DNA of 64,000 nt from JALZEG01 sp035942255 (GTDB lineage: Bacteria > Actinomycetota > CADDZG01 > WHSQ01). Below, in pieces: positions 1 through 6,865 of this stretch. The position numbers and the translations under genes are program-made. The stretch covers positions 1 through 64,000 of the forward strand of contig DASZDG010000073.1 of NCBI GenBank assembly GCA_035942255.1, given 5' to 3'. The notes under the pieces are model-generated. The model did not search any database. It was not told the origin of the DNA and saw nothing but the letters and a program-made list of their open reading frames with translations. Position 1 is the stretch's first letter; each line of letters starts with the position of its first letter.

Positions 1-346
1 CGGTCGCCGCCGTGAGCTGGGCCATGATCTCGGGGATCGACTTCAGGATCGGGGCGAGCTCGCTCGTCCGCGCGGGCAGATCGGTGACGACCGGCCCGGC
101 CCCCTGGCCGGCCCCGGGATGACCGGCGCCGCCTCCCTGCCGGGCGTGCTGGAGGACCTCGTCGAGCCTGACGAGCGTCCGCTCGCCCCCCGGGCCCGGG
201 ACCACCTCGGACACGATCAGCCCGTTGCGGGCCCAGTACCGGACGGTCCCGGGCGTCACGCCCGCGGCGTCGGCGGCTTCCGCGGCGGACACCCACTGCG
301 GGCCCTCGGCGGCGTGCGCCGTGGTCTCGCCATCCCAGTCGCTCAT
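1..346 (-). CDS. Truncated helix-turn-helix (MerR-like) DNA-binding protein, N-terminal part
   Basis: The reading frame starts at an ATG preceded by a GGGGGG ribosome-binding stretch and runs off the left window edge, so only about 115 residues are visible. Residues 17-50 read as a winged-helix/MerR-type HTH: a WVSAAEAA helix, then AGVTPGTVRYWARNGLI, the usual recognition helix and turn of MerR or excisionase-like proteins, followed by a GGERTLVRLDEV wing. A Gly/Ala-rich linker and the start of a second helix (LAPILKSIPEIMAQL) follow. The partner domain, effector and targets are outside the window. It could be a MerR regulator or a short excisionase-type adaptor. Confidence 0.7.
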   Translation of the reverse strand, partial: MSDWDGETTAHAAEGPQWVSAAEAADAAGVTPGTVRYWARNGLIVSEVVPGPGGERTLVRLDEVLQHARQGGGAGHPGAGQGAGPVVTDLPARTSELAPILKSIPEIMAQLTAAT

Positions 347-493
347 CGGCCCCCCGTCGAGATAGGTAAGAGTCGGGCGCCCGGCGGGCGATGCCGGACG
401 ACGTCAAGCCTAATGGGCCTGGGCTTGACCACGCAGCGCCACCCGGGTAGGTAAGGGAACACGGTTTTTCCAATTACTACCGGAGGCTCCCCG

Positions 494-1867
494 ATGAAGA
501 GGTCCCGCTCCGTTCTCGTCCTGACCTGCGTCACGCTCCTGGCGGCCTCGGCGCCCGCCCTCGGGGCGCGCCGCGCGACCTGTGGGGGCCGCGAGCCGAC
601 GATCACCGGCTCGCGCCGCGGCGAGACCCTGCGCGGCACCGGCGGCGCCGACGTGATCCTGGCGCTCGGCGGATCGGACCGGATCCTCGGCCGGGGCGGG
701 AGCGACCTCATCTGCGGAGGGAGCGGCAACGACCGCATCGACGGAGGAGCCGGGGCCGACCTCGTCAAGTCCGGGCCCGGCAGCGACCGCCTCGACGGCG
801 GCAAGGGCCGCGACCAGCTCCAGGGCGGCGGCGGGGCCGACGTGCTCTCGGGCGGCGGCGGGAGCTTCGACTTCCTCTTCGGGGGCAACGGCCGCGACAG
901 CCTCGACGGAGGAGCCGGCCCGGACTTCGTCGCGGGCGAGCGCGGCGACGACTTCGTCTCCGGCGGGACCGGGCGCGACGTGGTCTCCTACTCGACCGCG
1001 CGCGGCGGCGTCGGCGTCGACCTCGCCGCCGAGGACACGCGCGGGCCGGACGGCAGCGACCGCGTGATCGGGTTCGAGGTCGTCGAAGGCTCGCGCTTCG
1101 ACGACACGCTCGAGGGGTCGCCGCTCGACGAGACGTTCTTCGGAGAGGCCGGCGACGACGTGATCAGGGGCCGCGGCGGGAACGACGTCGCCCAGGGCGG
1201 CGCGGGCGCGGACCGCCTCGACGGCGGGTCGGACTTCGACTTCGCCGACTACTCCTCGGCCCGCGCGGGTGTGCAGGTCGACCTCGGCGCCGGCACCGCC
1301 TCCGGCGACGGCGCCGACCGCGTGAGCCGGTTCGAGGGCGTCATCGGCTCGGAGAAGGGCGACGACGTCACCGGGAGCGACGGGCCCGACTCCCTCTTCG
1401 GCGCCAAGGGGAACGATGCGCTCGACGGCGGCGCCGGCGACGACACGCTCGAGGGTGGCCCCGGCAACGACGACCTCACCGGCGGCGCGGGGTTCGACTT
1501 CTCGCTCTACCTGTTCTCGGCCCGCGGCATCACGGCGGACCTCGATACCGGGACGGCGACCGGTGAGGGGTCTGACGACCTCGCCGGGATCGAGGGGCTC
1601 AACGGGTCCGAGCTCGGCGACGTGCTGTCGGGCACGGGGGAGCCGAACGCGATCTACGGGGCGGGGGGCGACGACACGCTCGCCGGGCGCGCCGGAAGCG
1701 ACCAGCTCGACGGGGGCCCCGGGAACGACACGATCGACGGCGGCGAGGGGACCGACACCTGTCCGAACGGCGAGACCGTGACGGCCTGCGAGGAGCAGCA
1801 GGCTGCTCGTATTGCTCCTCGGGCTGTTAAGAGAACCCCCTGGTTTGCCCGGCGCGCAGGCCTTTAA
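494..1867 (+). CDS. Secreted RTX (hemolysin-type calcium-binding repeat) protein
   Basis: A 457-residue exported protein. Residues 1-24 form a signal peptide (basic MKRSR, hydrophobic core, ALG cleavage region). Most of the rest is glycine- and aspartate-rich nonapeptide repeats of the GGxGxDxLx type (for example GGAGDDTLEGGPGNDDL), which fold into a calcium-binding parallel beta-roll. Cysteines sit near the N-terminus (ATCGG, LICGG) and C-terminus (TCPNGE, TACEE) and could cap the roll with disulfides. No enzymatic domain is visible, so a structural or adhesive surface role is inferred. The start is supported by a GGAGG about 7 nt upstream. Because a Sec signal is present, it need not be a type I secretion substrate. 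It precedes a secreted subtilase in the same orientation. Confidence 0.85.
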   Translation: MKRSRSVLVLTCVTLLAASAPALGARRATCGGREPTITGSRRGETLRGTGGADVILALGGSDRILGRGGSDLICGGSGNDRIDGGAGADLVKSGPGSDRLDGGKGRDQLQGGGGADVLSGGGGSFDFLFGGNGRDSLDGGAGPDFVAGERGDDFVSGGTGRDVVSYSTARGGVGVDLAAEDTRGPDGSDRVIGFEVVEGSRFDDTLEGSPLDETFFGEAGDDVIRGRGGNDVAQGGAGADRLDGGSDFDFADYSSARAGVQVDLGAGTASGDGADRVSRFEGVIGSEKGDDVTGSDGPDSLFGAKGNDALDGGAGDDTLEGGPGNDDLTGGAGFDFSLYLFSARGITADLDTGTATGEGSDDLAGIEGLNGSELGDVLSGTGEPNAIYGAGGDDTLAGRAGSDQLDGGPGNDTIDGGEGTDTCPNGETVTACEEQQAARIAPRAVKRTPWFARRAGL

Positions 1868-1994
1868 AACCTGTCACCAATTTCTTAACCAAGTTCCTCG
1901 GAATGGGGAGGAATCGGACACTTCACCCCCGAACACTCGCTCACCATTCGGGGGGTCAGCGGAGATCCCCCGGCTAGCAACAGGGGGAGAGTGC

Positions 1995-3329
1995 ATGGGA
2001 GCAACGAGGTCCTGGCTTCGTCGCGGGTCTGTTCTGCTGGTCGTCGGCGCCTTGATGGCGGGCGGGAGCCAGGTTTCGAGCGCGAACGAGGAGCGCCAGC
2101 GCTTCATCGTCGTGCTGGAGGACAGCGTACGGGCGAACGAGGCGGCGCAGGAGCACGCGCGTTCGGAGAACGCCGAGATCGGTTTCGTCTACGAGCACGC
2201 TCTGCGCGGCTACTCGGCGATGATGTCGCCGCAGGCGGCCGCTCGGATCGAGCGTGACCCGCGCGTCGCCTACGTCGAGCCCGACATCGAGCTGTCGACG
2301 ACGGCGCAGACGCTGCCGACGGGCGTCAACCGCATCGACGGCGAGCTGAGCCCCGGTGCGCGGATCAACGGGATCGACGAGCCGCTCGACGTCGACATCG
2401 CGATCCTCGACAGCGGGATCGACCTCGACCACCCCGACCTCAACGTGGTCGCGAACACCGGCTGCGCGAGCGGGGGACCCACGAACAACGTCTGCACCAA
2501 CGGCGCGGGTGACGACAACAACGGTCACGGCACCCACGTCGCCGGCATCGCCGCGGCCCGCGACAACAGCATCGGCGTCGTCGGCGTCGCGCCGGGCGCG
2601 CGCCTCCACGCGGTGAAGGTGCTCGACTCCCGCGGCAGCGGCTACCTGTCGTGGATCATCGCCGGCATCGACTGGGTCACGGCCCGCGCGTCGACGATCG
2701 AGGTCGCGAACATGAGCCTCGGCGGCCAGGGCTGGTCGTCCGCGTACCGCACGGCGATCGCGAACTCCGTCGCCAAGGGCGTCGTCTACTACGTCGCCGC
2801 CGGGAACGAGCGCCGCGACGTCTACGGCACCGACGGCACGTTCGGCACGTCCGACGACACGATCCCGGCGTCGTTCCCCGAGGTCGGCACGATCTCGGCC
2901 CTCGCCGACTTCGACGGGCGCCCCGGGGGCCTCGGCGCCGGCAGCTACAGCTACCGGATCGGCTGCACGGAGAACCGTGACGACTCGTTCGCCTGCTTCT
3001 CGAACTACGCCCGCAACGTCACGAACAACCCCGTGACGTCGAGCGGCGGCAAGATCGACATGATGCTGCCGGGCACGGCGATCGTCTCGACGTACATGAA
3101 CGGCCAGTACGCGTCGACGCACGGCACGAGCCAGGCGTCGCCCCACGCGGCGGGCCTCGCGGCGCTCTACATCGCGCGCAACGGCCGCGCGACGACGGCG
3201 GCCGGCGTGTACTCGATCCGCCAGGCGCTGATCAACGCGGCGCAGGGCCAGACGACGACGAGCGGCCTGACGACACACGACGACCCGGACCTCCGCAAGG
3301 AGCCGATCGGGTGGGGTGCGTCGCTCTAG
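1995..3329 (+). CDS. Secreted subtilisin-like serine protease (S8) with I9 propeptide
   Basis: A 444-residue pre-pro-protease. A signal peptide (about residues 1-31) is followed by an inhibitor-I9-type propeptide (RFIVVLEDSV to AYVEPDIEL, about 36-100) and a peptidase S8 domain. The catalytic triad is visible: Asp in AILDSGIDLDHPDL, His in NGHGTHVAGIA, Ser in HGTSQASPHAAGL, with the oxyanion Asn in YVAAGNE. Several cysteines in the catalytic domain suggest an extracellular disulfide-stabilised enzyme. The frame is open further upstream, but the ATG chosen has a GGGGGAGA ribosome-binding site 5 nt before it and gives a clean signal peptide. A second, unrelated-looking subtilase lies near the right end of the window. 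Confidence 0.92.
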   Translation: MGATRSWLRRGSVLLVVGALMAGGSQVSSANEERQRFIVVLEDSVRANEAAQEHARSENAEIGFVYEHALRGYSAMMSPQAAARIERDPRVAYVEPDIELSTTAQTLPTGVNRIDGELSPGARINGIDEPLDVDIAILDSGIDLDHPDLNVVANTGCASGGPTNNVCTNGAGDDNNGHGTHVAGIAAARDNSIGVVGVAPGARLHAVKVLDSRGSGYLSWIIAGIDWVTARASTIEVANMSLGGQGWSSAYRTAIANSVAKGVVYYVAAGNERRDVYGTDGTFGTSDDTIPASFPEVGTISALADFDGRPGGLGAGSYSYRIGCTENRDDSFACFSNYARNVTNNPVTSSGGKIDMMLPGTAIVSTYMNGQYASTHGTSQASPHAAGLAALYIARNGRATTAAGVYSIRQALINAAQGQTTTSGLTTHDDPDLRKEPIGWGASL

Positions 3330-3338
3330 AAGGACGCT

Positions 3339-3965
3339 CTAGGTAGAGGTTGCGGTGGGGCTCGGGCTCAGGCTCGGGACGACCGTGACCGACGGTGAGG
3401 GGGCCGGGCTCTGCCCGGCCCCCGGAACCGGTTCGGCGACCCGCTCCCGGTTCGGGGCCCGGTCGAAGCAGACCCTCTTGCACGACGTGCCGGTGTGCAG
3501 GGTCTGGACCCACCAGAAGTAGACGAGCCGCTGCTGCGGGAACGTCATCTTCCGCAGCGGCACCTTCACGGCGAAGCTGCGCTTCCCCGGCCGCCACGCC
3601 TTCACCTTGCCGATGATCCGGTCGTTCTTCCGGGTGCGGTCGCGGTAGAGCAGCGCCCTCATGCGGTAGCCGTCGGAGCGGACGAGCACGTAGTAGTCGG
3701 GGTCCTCGTCGCCGAACGTGTCGAAGTACACGAAGCCGTAGCTGCGATCCCACACCTGGGCGACGCTCCACCGCGTAAACGTGACGACGTCGTAGCGCGG
3801 CGTCCGCGTCCCCCTGACGATCACCCGGCGCACGTCGAACGGCCCCTTCGTGTCGTTTGCGTCGACGACGTGGCTGTGGTCGGCGGACGCGATCAACGGT
3901 ATCGACGCCGCGGCCCCCGCGACGCACAAGGCGAGGACGAGCCGTGCGAGCGTCCGGCCCCTCAC
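3339..3965 (-). CDS. Secreted hypothetical protein with Ser/Pro/Thr tail
   Basis: I do not recognise the family. The 208-residue product has a signal peptide (GTG start, RTLARLVLALCVAGAAAS core, cleavage near ASA). The folded middle region is rich in Arg, Tyr, Phe and Asp (for example RSYGFVYFDTFGDEDPDYY). One close cysteine pair (SCKRVC) follows, then a low-complexity Pro/Ser/Thr/Val tail of about 25 residues that may be a flexible or wall-spanning segment. The GTG start overlaps the stop of the MauE-like gene by 4 nt (GTGA), so the two are probably translationally coupled. It ends 9 nt from the stop of the convergent subtilase gene. An accessory secreted role is only inference. Confidence 0.65.
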   Translation of the reverse strand: MRGRTLARLVLALCVAGAAASIPLIASADHSHVVDANDTKGPFDVRRVIVRGTRTPRYDVVTFTRWSVAQVWDRSYGFVYFDTFGDEDPDYYVLVRSDGYRMRALLYRDRTRKNDRIIGKVKAWRPGKRSFAVKVPLRKMTFPQQRLVYFWWVQTLHTGTSCKRVCFDRAPNRERVAEPVPGAGQSPAPSPSVTVVPSLSPSPTATST

Positions 3966-4474
3966 CGGCGGAACCCCTTCCGCGCCGCGAGCGCCAGCCA
4001 CACGACGAGCCCGAGCCCCGCGGCAGCAAGCGCCGCCGGCACGACCTGCGACGCGTCGGGCGCCGCTGCGTCGAAGGAGCCGGTCTCCGGGAACAGCAGC
4101 GCGACGGCCGCGACGGCCCCGAGCGTCGCGTTGCGGACGAGCATCAATCGGTAGTCCCGGTGGCCGCTCCCGCCGAAGCACCCGCACGGCAGCCGGTCGC
4201 CCTGCAGCCGCCGGGCACGCAGGACCGCGAGCGAGAAACCGGCCAAGAGGGCGACGGCGGCAGCGGCACCGGCGGGCGACGCGTCCCCTCCGGCGACGAG
4301 CAGCGCCGCAGTGACGCCCTCCGCGAGTGGGACCAGGGGGCGTGCCGCGAGCTCGGCCGGCGCGGGGAGCCGGTACCCCGCGAGGGCCTCGCGCCACGCC
4401 GGGAACCGCACGGCCTTGGCGGCCGCGGCCCACGCGAACGCGGCGGCGAGGAAGAGCGCGGCGGGCGAGACCAT
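3962..4474 (-). CDS. MauE/DoxX-like membrane protein
   Basis: A 170-residue polytopic membrane protein with four likely transmembrane segments. Between segments 2 and 3 it carries a cysteine motif LPCGCFGG, characteristic of MauE-type proteins that act in redox maturation of methylamine dehydrogenase. The gene lies next to, and divergent from, a MauD-like thioredoxin gene and a methylamine dehydrogenase light-chain-like gene, which supports the MauE reading. In known systems MauE and MauD help form disulfides in the cysteine-rich light chain. Here the role is inferred to be thiol-redox folding of the neighbouring Cys-rich exported protein. A TAGGAT hexamer 8 nt before the ATG suggests an almost leaderless mRNA. 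Confidence 0.75.
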   Translation of the reverse strand: MVSPAALFLAAAFAWAAAAKAVRFPAWREALAGYRLPAPAELAARPLVPLAEGVTAALLVAGGDASPAGAAAAVALLAGFSLAVLRARRLQGDRLPCGCFGGSGHRDYRLMLVRNATLGAVAAVALLFPETGSFDAAAPDASQVVPAALAAAGLGLVVWLALAARKGFRR

Positions 4475-4555
4475 CGCCGACGATCCTAAGAGCGGGCTCG
4501 CGCAATCGGGGCGCGGGCGAGCCTCCGCGGGTGTTTTCCGGGCTCGTCTGTTTTT

Positions 4556-4573
4556 TTCAGAATCCGTTCTGAA
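4556..4573. promoter_or_regulatory. Inverted repeat between the divergent mau-like genes
   Basis: TTCAGAA and TTCTGAA form a perfect 7-bp inverted repeat with a 4-nt centre (TCCG), preceded by a run of T. It lies in the gap between the divergent MauE-like and MauD-like genes, so an operator is more likely than a terminator, although the T run would also fit a weak hairpin terminator. Confidence 0.4.
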
Positions 4574-4625
4574 GAAATCCCACGGGGTCTCGCGTCCAGG
4601 GACGAGAGTCCGGAAGCGGGGGCGG

Positions 4626-4631
4626 TAGCCT
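4626..4631 (+). promoter_or_regulatory. Likely -10 element (TAGCCT) of the MauD-like gene
   Basis: The TAnnnT hexamer ends 7 nt before the ATG and there is no Shine-Dalgarno sequence, so transcription would begin at or next to the start codon (leaderless mRNA). The same layout recurs at many genes in the window. Confidence 0.45.
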
Positions 4632-4638
4632 GGCCGGG

Positions 4639-5217
4639 ATGCAGGGTTGGTGGGCCGTCTCGTACGTGGTGATGTGGCTGTTGCTCGCAGCGCTCACGAT
4701 CGTCGTCGTCGCCCTCGCCCGGCAGATCGGCACCCTCCACCTCCGGCTCGGCCCCCGCGGCGCGCTCGAGGTCGACGACGAGGGGCCGCCGCTCGGCGAG
4801 GCCCCTCCCCCGGAGGAGACCACCGACGCGCAGGGCCGGGCGGCGAGGGTCGGGGGGCCGGGCGAGCCCCAGCTCCTGCTGTTCGTGTCGCCGGGGTGCC
4901 ACCTGTGCGAGCAGGTCCTGCCGTCGCTCCCGGCGGTGGCGCGGGTCCACGAGCTCACGCCGTACGTGCTCGCAGACGTGGACGCGGAGGAGACGGTCTC
5001 GCAGTACGAACGGCGGCGGCTGGCCGCGCGCTTCGTGTCGGCGCAGGGGATCGCGCAGCGCTACCGCGTGCCGGGGACTCCGTACGTGGTGGTGCTCGAC
5101 GGTCTCGGCGTCGTGCGAGCGAAGGGGACGGTGAACAACCTCGAGCAGCTCGAGGGCCTCGTGGAGACCGGCGCCCAGAGGGCCGAGGAAGCGGCGCGGG
5201 AAAGGCGGGCGAGTTGA
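4639..5217 (+). CDS. MauD-like membrane-anchored thioredoxin-fold protein
   Basis: A 192-residue protein with an N-terminal membrane anchor (about residues 8-28), a Pro/Glu/Gly linker and a thioredoxin-like domain from about residue 77. The domain has a redox CxxC (FVSPGCHLCEQVL) and the cis-proline region VPGTPYVVVLD. This layout matches MauD, a disulfide-handling protein needed for methylamine dehydrogenase light-chain maturation. It would act on the outer face of the membrane. Its stop overlaps the TTG start of the cysteine-rich light-chain-like gene by 4 nt, arguing that the latter is its substrate. A generic thiol-disulfide oxidoreductase is the alternative reading. Confidence 0.8.
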   Translation: MQGWWAVSYVVMWLLLAALTIVVVALARQIGTLHLRLGPRGALEVDDEGPPLGEAPPPEETTDAQGRAARVGGPGEPQLLLFVSPGCHLCEQVLPSLPAVARVHELTPYVLADVDAEETVSQYERRRLAARFVSAQGIAQRYRVPGTPYVVVLDGLGVVRAKGTVNNLEQLEGLVETGAQRAEEAARERRAS

Positions 5218-5732
5218 TCCAACAAGCTTCCATCGCGTTGGCCGAGAAGACGAGCCGCCGCTCGTTCATCGGAAAGCTCGGCCGCGGGATCGTCGCGCTC
5301 GCGGGCGGATCGGTCGTCGCGTCCGCGCTCGCCCCCGAGCGCGCGTACGCCTATCACGTGTGCGGGCACACCTACACGACCGACTCGTGCCCGCACCCGT
5401 TCGCGCCGTACTCGCGCGTCGACCGCCACGGCTACCCCGTGCATCCGAAGTACGGGTACCCCGTCGACGACAATGGCGACGTCTACACGTCGCGCGACCA
5501 GGTGCGGCGGAAGATGTGCCAGGAGGTCGTCCCCGAGCGCTACCCGCAGACCACGGGCGCGGACTACGGCGGCGGGTGGAGCCGCTGCTGCAAGGGCAGG
5601 GTGCGGCGCATCGCCGACTGCTGCTCGTACTCGACCACGCGCATCAACGGCGACGCGAGCGTGACCGGCTACTGCTACAACGGCACGCGCGTGTTCTGCA
5701 TCGGGTACCGCGACACGAACGTCCGCTGCTGA
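5214..5732 (+). CDS. Tat-exported methylamine dehydrogenase light-chain-like Cys-rich protein
   Basis: A 172-residue protein with a twin-arginine signal (SRRSFIGKLGRG, then a hydrophobic segment and a site near AYAYH). The mature part has ten cysteines, including two CC pairs (RCCKG, DCCSY), and a C-terminal region (YCYNGTRVFCIGYRD) resembling the MADH beta-subunit core. Functional MADH light chains build the tryptophan tryptophylquinone cofactor from two tryptophans; this protein has only one Trp (residue 122) and ends before the second TTQ position. It therefore looks like a disulfide-rich relative, not a working amine dehydrogenase subunit. The TTG start (GGCGGGCGAG upstream) overlaps the MauD-like stop. 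No heavy-chain gene is visible nearby. Confidence 0.75.
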   Translation: MIQQASIALAEKTSRRSFIGKLGRGIVALAGGSVVASALAPERAYAYHVCGHTYTTDSCPHPFAPYSRVDRHGYPVHPKYGYPVDDNGDVYTSRDQVRRKMCQEVVPERYPQTTGADYGGGWSRCCKGRVRRIADCCSYSTTRINGDASVTGYCYNGTRVFCIGYRDTNVRC

Positions 5733-5817
5733 GTTGCCCGGCCCCCTGACCGCCGCGCTCGTCGTCGCCTCGGCCGTGGCCGGGATCTCCACGCTCTTCT
5801 CTCCCTGAGGCCTCTCG

Positions 5818-6384
5818 ATGGCCGAGACCATCACCCCCGTCGTGCACGGGGGCAAGCGAAGGGCCTTCGTGACGTCGGCGGCGCTGCACGTCGCGGGCGC
5901 CGCGCTTACGGCCGCGGCGCTCGGGCTCGTCCTCGGCGGTTTCGGAGCGCTGCTGCGCGCGCCCTGGGGGGGCGCGGGCGCGGCCGTCGTAGCCGCGGCG
6001 GCAGGCGTCTACTTCCTCCGGGAGGCGTTCAGCCTCCCGATCCCGCTCCCCCAGCGGAGGCGACAGGTCCCCGAGTGGTGGCGGACGTTCTTCAGCCCGC
6101 CGGTGGCGGCCGTCCTCTACGGCGCGGGCCTCGGCGTCGGCTTCCTCACCTACCTGTCGTTCGGCACCTTCGCCGCGGTCATGGCCGGCGCGGTCGCGTC
6201 CGGAGACGCCCTCACCGGCGCGGCCGTGTGCGCGCCGTTCGGGCTCGGGCGCTCGATCGCCGTCGTGGTGGTGGCGGCCGCGGGACATCCGGTCGAGCGG
6301 CTAGACGAGCTGGCGGGGTCCGGACGCCTCCGGGCCGTCAACGCGGCGGCGTTGCTCGCGGTCGGGGTCGCCGCGGTGCTGTAG
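5818..6384 (+). CDS. Polytopic membrane protein of the mau-like cassette
   Basis: A 188-residue hydrophobic protein with about four to five transmembrane segments (for example residues 17-41, 50-68, 98-124, 132-152, 170-188). A positively charged loop (LPQRRRQVPEWWR) separates the halves. There are no enzymatic motifs and a single cysteine. Position directly after the light-chain-like gene, same strand, suggests a shared function, perhaps like the DsbD/CcdA-related MauF membrane protein, but the similarity is too loose to name it. The ATG follows a GAGG about 6 nt upstream. Confidence 0.6.
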   Translation: MAETITPVVHGGKRRAFVTSAALHVAGAALTAAALGLVLGGFGALLRAPWGGAGAAVVAAAAGVYFLREAFSLPIPLPQRRRQVPEWWRTFFSPPVAAVLYGAGLGVGFLTYLSFGTFAAVMAGAVASGDALTGAAVCAPFGLGRSIAVVVVAAAGHPVERLDELAGSGRLRAVNAAALLAVGVAAVL

Positions 6385-6391
6385 CCGGGGG

Positions 6392-6718
6392 CTACTCCTC
6401 CTGCACGCCCTCGCAGTTCTCGTCCGCGAACTCGCCGAGGTTCTCGGCCGCCTCCGTGAACTCGTCCGTCTGGATCGCGGCGAGGTCCTGGTTCTCGAAG
6501 GCGTCCTTGAACCCGTCCCGCACGATCGTCGCGTCGTCCCTGATCTCGTCGGGGGCCTCTTCGACCATCGTGTCGAGCTCGGGCGGCGCCTCCTCGGTGT
6601 CGCCCTGGGCGAGCGCATCGCGGGTCGCGTCGCAGAAGGCCTCGCTCCCGGCGGCGTCGCCTCCGCACGCCGCGAGCATCAGGAGGGCCGTCGCCGCGGT
6701 CGCTGCAGTCCGTCTCAC
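6392..6718 (-). CDS. Small acidic lipoprotein
   Basis: A 108-residue exported lipoprotein. The GTG start follows GAAGGAG with good spacing. A short signal ends in a lipobox (LMLAACGG), so the cysteine would be lipidated after signal peptidase II cleavage. The mature part is strongly acidic and helical, with two further cysteines (EAFCDATRD near the N-terminus and ENCEGV near the C-terminus) that could form a disulfide clamp. The family is not recognised; similar small acidic lipoproteins are common in Actinomycetota. It is convergent with the membrane-protein gene, 7 nt between stops. Confidence 0.7.
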   Translation of the reverse strand: MRRTAATAATALLMLAACGGDAAGSEAFCDATRDALAQGDTEEAPPELDTMVEEAPDEIRDDATIVRDGFKDAFENQDLAAIQTDEFTEAAENLGEFADENCEGVQEE

Positions 6719-6805
6719 GTAGAGCTCCTTCGTCTTAGGGGCCGCCGGGCTCATCATCCCCCGCCGCGACACCTCACTTGCGGAATCCGGGCTCCGTGGC
6801 TATCT

Positions 6806-6832
6806 TTAGCACTCAGAGGACCTGAGTGCTAA
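6806..6832. promoter_or_regulatory. CIRCE operator (HrcA-binding site) of groEL
   Basis: TTAGCACTC, nine bases, then GAGTGCTAA: a perfect match to the CIRCE consensus, 33 bp upstream of the groEL start. This implies HrcA-type heat-shock repression. Confidence 0.95.
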
Positions 6833-6865
6833 AGACGCAAGTCCATCGTCCACCAGGAGGTACAG

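Noticed and set aside
343..888. Long antisense open frames across the RTX gene and many other genes
   Set aside because: Their composition is Arg/Pro/Ala-rich with no family motifs, as expected from GC-rich shadow frames; the sense frames carry clear domains.
494..1867. Type I-secreted hemolysin toxin
   Set aside because: It has a Sec signal peptide, no lytic domain and no neighbouring type I export genes.
5734..5808. A 24-residue hydrophobic open frame after the light-chain-like gene
   Set aside because: TTG start without ribosome-binding site, too short to judge; could be real but unsupported.
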